DNA of 26,702 nucleotides from Caryophanales bacterium UBA3668. GTDB taxonomy: Bacteria > Bacillota_I > Bacilli_A > RFN20 > CAG-826. The stretch is taken from NCBI GenBank assembly GCA_002373085.1, contig DFJP01000095.1, positions 1 through 26,702 of the forward strand, written 5' to 3'. The notes under the pieces were generated by a model. That model was not told the origin of the DNA. It was given only the letters and a program-made list of their open reading frames with translations, and did no database searches. Every line of letters starts with the position of its first letter. The first letter of the stretch is position 1. Made by a program: the position numbers and the translations under genes. Shown here piece after piece: positions 24,106 to 26,702 of this stretch.

Positions 24106-24998
24106 TGCAAAACATCAATAAAGTATTGAGGAAGATCAATATTGAAAGTCATCACTTCATCAGTAGAAGGATGTTTCAAAGTCAAAGAGGTCGCTACTAA
24201 AAGCTGACCTTTTTTATATAAAGTATCATATTTTCTACCAGCGTAAAGCGGATCTCCTTCAACTGGGAAACCAATATAAGACATATGCACCCTAATTTGG
24301 TGAGTTCTTCCAGTTTTTAAGTGGCACTCAACAAGAGTGTGCTCTTTATATCTCTTTAGAACCTTAAAGTAAGTAACTGCTTCTTTAGAATTTGTGCGTG
24401 TCACTCCCATCTTTTGGCGATTATTTGGATCTCTACCAATTGGAAGATTAATTTCTCCACTATTTTCTGGAATAACCCCTCTAACTAAAGCAGTATATGT
24501 TCGAGCCATTGAATGGTCTTTAAGTTGCTCTGCTAATTTGTTATGTGCCTTATCGTTTTTCGCAATGCAGATTAACCCACTAGTATCCTTATCAATTCTA
24601 TGGACAATGCCGGGACGCATCACTCCATTAATACCGCTTAAATCTTTGGAGTGATTTAAAATAGCGTTCACTAAAGTGTGCTCAAGGTGACCATTAGACG
24701 GATGAGTAACCATCCCTTGAGGTTTATTGACAATGATGATGTCTTTATCTTCATAGACAATATCTAAAGGTATGTCTTCTTTTTCGACTTCTAACTCTTT
24801 AACTTCAGGAATAGAGATATTTACTCTATCTCCTTCTTTTAGTTTTAAAGAGCCTTTAGCAACTTTATCATTAACAGTGCATAAACCTTCATCAATGATT
24901 TTTGCAATATGAGTACGAGAAAAGTCAGTTAAAACATTAGATAAATATTTATCTAATCTATATCCATTAAATTCATTTTCGACAACAAATCTATTCAT
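24090..24998 (-). CDS. rluD: RluA/RluD-family pseudouridine synthase
   Basis: 302 aa. An N-terminal S4 RNA-binding domain (about 13-60: RLDKYLSN and SRTHIAKIIDEG) is followed by the catalytic domain with NKPQGMVTHPSNG (91-103) and the family signature HRIDKDTSGL (133-142), with Asp136 the catalytic residue. LKTGRTHQIRVH completes the active site. It isomerises uridines in large-subunit rRNA. Whether it is RluD or the Bacillus YlyB type cannot be decided by eye; the lspA-ylyB order seen in Bacillus is matched here. The first 8 nt overlap lspA, so translation is coupled. Third gene of ileS-lspA-rluD. Confidence 0.93.
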   Translation of the reverse strand: MNRFVVENEFNGYRLDKYLSNVLTDFSRTHIAKIIDEGLCTVNDKVAKGSLKLKEGDRVNISIPEVKELEVEKEDIPLDIVYEDKDIIIVNKPQGMVTHPSNGHLEHTLVNAILNHSKDLSGINGVMRPGIVHRIDKDTSGLICIAKNDKAHNKLAEQLKDHSMARTYTALVRGVIPENSGEINLPIGRDPNNRQKMGVTRTNSKEAVTYFKVLKRYKEHTLVECHLKTGRTHQIRVHMSYIGFPVEGDPLYAGRKYDTLYKKGQLLVATSLTLKHPSTDEVMTFNIDLPQYFIDVLHQIEE

Positions 24999-25632
24999 CT
25001 TGCTTTTGATCTAAATACTTATTTTTCTCTTGTTCTGTTTTAGAGAGAACTTTAGTGTTATCAACTTCCACTTTTGGTTCATTCTTTTTCTTTTCAATTG
25101 CTTCTTTTGCATCGTGAACAATCATGTAAATAATTAGCATAATTGCCGCGACAACAACCGAACTATCCGCAATATTAAAATTGAATTTCCAAATACCATA
25201 GAAATCAATCCAGTCAACTACCCCGTTAGCGTCTCCTAAGAATTCTGGAGTGTAGAAAATACGATCAATAACATTTCCAATTGCACCCGCAATAATCATC
25301 ATTAAACAGGCACGGTAAAACTTATTAATCTTATCCCACTTTGTTATCATAACTATTAGTATAACAACCACGATTGATAAAGCAACAACACAAAACACAA
25401 TACGGTTCACTGTTGGATCAAAAGTTGAAATGCCAAAAACAAAATTATGATTAATTACATAATTGATTCCTAAAAATCCTGGAATAATATCAATTCCACC
25501 ACTAGCAAGGATTGCCTCTTTATTAGCGACAACAACTTGTTTGGTAACAAAATCGATGATTAAAAGAAGCACTCCAAGCCAAATGAAAGAACTAAAAATC
25601 CATTTAAGAACGTTAATTATTTTTTCTTTCAT
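24991..25632 (-). CDS. lspA: Lipoprotein signal peptidase
   Basis: 213 aa from ATG 25632, which overlaps the ileS stop as TAATG. An earlier in-frame ATG (MSESDSQ) lies inside ileS. It has four membrane helices (about 10-33, 73-98, 105-123 and 151-175) with the aspartic protease pair Asp123 (GNVIDR) and Asp156 (FNIADS). The enzyme cleaves prolipoproteins just before the lipidated cysteine, such as the lipobox protein encoded at 15749-16681. A lysine- and glutamate-rich cytoplasmic tail of about 35 residues extends beyond the usual family length. The ileS-lspA gene order is common in bacteria. Confidence 0.95.
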   Translation of the reverse strand: MKEKIINVLKWIFSSFIWLGVLLLIIDFVTKQVVVANKEAILASGGIDIIPGFLGINYVINHNFVFGISTFDPTVNRIVFCVVALSIVVVILIVMITKWDKINKFYRACLMMIIAGAIGNVIDRIFYTPEFLGDANGVVDWIDFYGIWKFNFNIADSSVVVAAIMLIIYMIVHDAKEAIEKKKNEPKVEVDNTKVLSKTEQEKNKYLDQKQDE

Positions 25633-26702
25633 TATTTGTGAATCACTTTCTGACATCTTGGGCATAAGTAAGTGCAATCTTCTTGAATAAGCGCCTTCTT
25701 AGAATAGTTCCAACATCTAGCACACTTTTCGCCAGTGTGACGGCTAACATTTACTTTGCTGACTTCGTATTGAGTCATGTTATCAACTTTTTCATAGTCA
25801 ACTTCAGAAACAACAAACAAGTTAGCGAATTCTTCTTTAGTGAATAATTTCACTATATCCACGGATTCTTTATCGGTAATTTCAAAGTTCACCATTGCTT
25901 CTTGGCTAGAGCCAATAACTTTGTTATTTCTAGCTTCTTCTAAGGCCTTTAAAACATCTTTTCTTAAAGCAATGACTTTGTCATATTCATTGAATAAAGC
26001 TGTGTCATCTTCTTCAACATAAGTTGGATAATCAAGGAACTGAACATTATTCGCCCTTTCTCCTGGAAGATTTCTATTAAATTCATCCATTGTGAATGGA
26101 AGAATTGGATTAAGAATTCTAAGAAGTGTTTCTGCAATCTTAAATAAGACAATTTGAATTTGTCTTCTTCTTAAGGATGATTTGTCATCACAATATAAAC
26201 TATCTTTTGCAATATCTAAATAGAATGCACTTAATTCTGAGGAACAGAAATTAAGGATTTCCATTGTTGCACTACTGAAATCATATTTGTCAAAACTGTT
26301 TCTACAAATTTTTACTAAACGATTTAATTTAGCAAGAATATATTTATCAACTCTTGAGAATTCTTTAACTTCATCTTTTGGATCGTAATCAACTAAATTC
26401 CAAGAAATGAACTTAAGAGTGTTTCTAATCTTACGATATTGCTCAGCAACTTGTTTGATAAGATTTTCACCAATTCTTACATCTTGTTGATAATCAATAG
26501 ATGCAGTCCAAAGTCTTAAGATGTCAGCGCCATACACATTAGCGATTTTAACTGGATCAACACCATTTCCTTTGGATTTATGCATTTGTTCGCCGTGTTC
26601 GTCTAAAACCCAACCGTGTGAGGTAACAGTTTTATATGGAGCAACGTGATTACACGCAACCGAAACAATTAATGAAGAGTTAAACCAACCACGATATTGG
26701 TC
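25632..26702 (-). CDS. ileS: Isoleucyl-tRNA synthetase, C-terminal part
   Basis: 356 codons are visible; the N-terminal two thirds, with HIGH and the editing domain, lie off the right edge. The frame is open to the last base (DQYRGWFNSS). Seen here: the catalytic loop HGWVLDEHGEQMHKSKGN, carrying the KMSKS equivalent HKSKG, and GADILRLW. The anticodon-binding helical domain follows, and a C-terminal zinc ribbon CARC...CPRC ends in a short tail. It attaches isoleucine to tRNA-Ile in the cytoplasm. First visible gene of the ileS-lspA-rluD operon; its stop overlaps the lspA start by one base. Confidence 0.97.
   Translation of the reverse strand, partial: DQYRGWFNSSLIVSVACNHVAPYKTVTSHGWVLDEHGEQMHKSKGNGVDPVKIANVYGADILRLWTASIDYQQDVRIGENLIKQVAEQYRKIRNTLKFISWNLVDYDPKDEVKEFSRVDKYILAKLNRLVKICRNSFDKYDFSSATMEILNFCSSELSAFYLDIAKDSLYCDDKSSLRRRQIQIVLFKIAETLLRILNPILPFTMDEFNRNLPGERANNVQFLDYPTYVEEDDTALFNEYDKVIALRKDVLKALEEARNNKVIGSSQEAMVNFEITDKESVDIVKLFTKEEFANLFVVSEVDYEKVDNMTQYEVSKVNVSRHTGEKCARCWNYSKKALIQEDCTYLCPRCQKVIHK

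Overview
The window looks like a chromosomal segment of a low-GC Gram-positive-type bacterium (Bacillota/Mycoplasmatota side). Supporting evidence: AT-rich coding DNA, ribonuclease HIII, MutS2, SipW-type exported proteins, a lipobox lipoprotein with LspA, and DUF6273-type surface proteins. TGA is used as a stop (mutS2, rnhC), so this is not a mycoplasma using code 4. An uncultured host-associated Bacilli/RF39-like lineage is my guess; nothing in the sequence fixes the species.

Region 1 (1-6700, all minus strand) is the most unusual part. Five paralogous exported proteins lie in a row: P1 6500-5499, P2 5204-4389, P3 4399-3470, P4 3418-2231 and P5 2229-1105. After them comes a membrane-anchored McrB-type AAA+ ATPase that runs off the left edge. 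The five share an N-terminal hydrophobic segment, ending in GTxAW[FY] or a variant in four of them, a central R[IVMF] strand motif, and a C-terminal WLEGW-type motif followed by a short terminal strand. I read them as SipW-cognate/TasA-camelysin-like surface or fibre subunits. P1 has its own promoter, long leader and terminator. P2-P5 and the ATPase form a second, tightly packed operon behind a new promoter and a strongly structured leader RNA of unknown class (about 5208-5376).

Region 2 (6780-9720) holds ordinary or small single genes: a Nudix ADP-ribose pyrophosphatase, an SPFH/QmcA-like membrane protein, a short-chain dehydrogenase, and a 56-codon Hc1-like histone protein. Most are bounded by clear intrinsic terminators.

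Region 3 (9729-18840) encodes the cell surface. A three-gene operon carries an 857-aa repeat protein, an MscS channel and a 717-aa DUF6273 protein. It is followed by an OB-fold-like lipoprotein, a frameshifted CPBP protease and a secreted 496-aa protein. The 857-aa and 496-aa genes share an upstream direct-repeat element, which suggests a common regulator.

Region 4 (18880-26702) is housekeeping: tRNA-Arg(TCT), the overlapping mutS2-uvrC repair operon, divergent rnhC (apparently leaderless), and the coupled operon ileS-lspA-rluD. LspA would process the lipoprotein of region 3. No transposase, CRISPR array or phage gene was seen.
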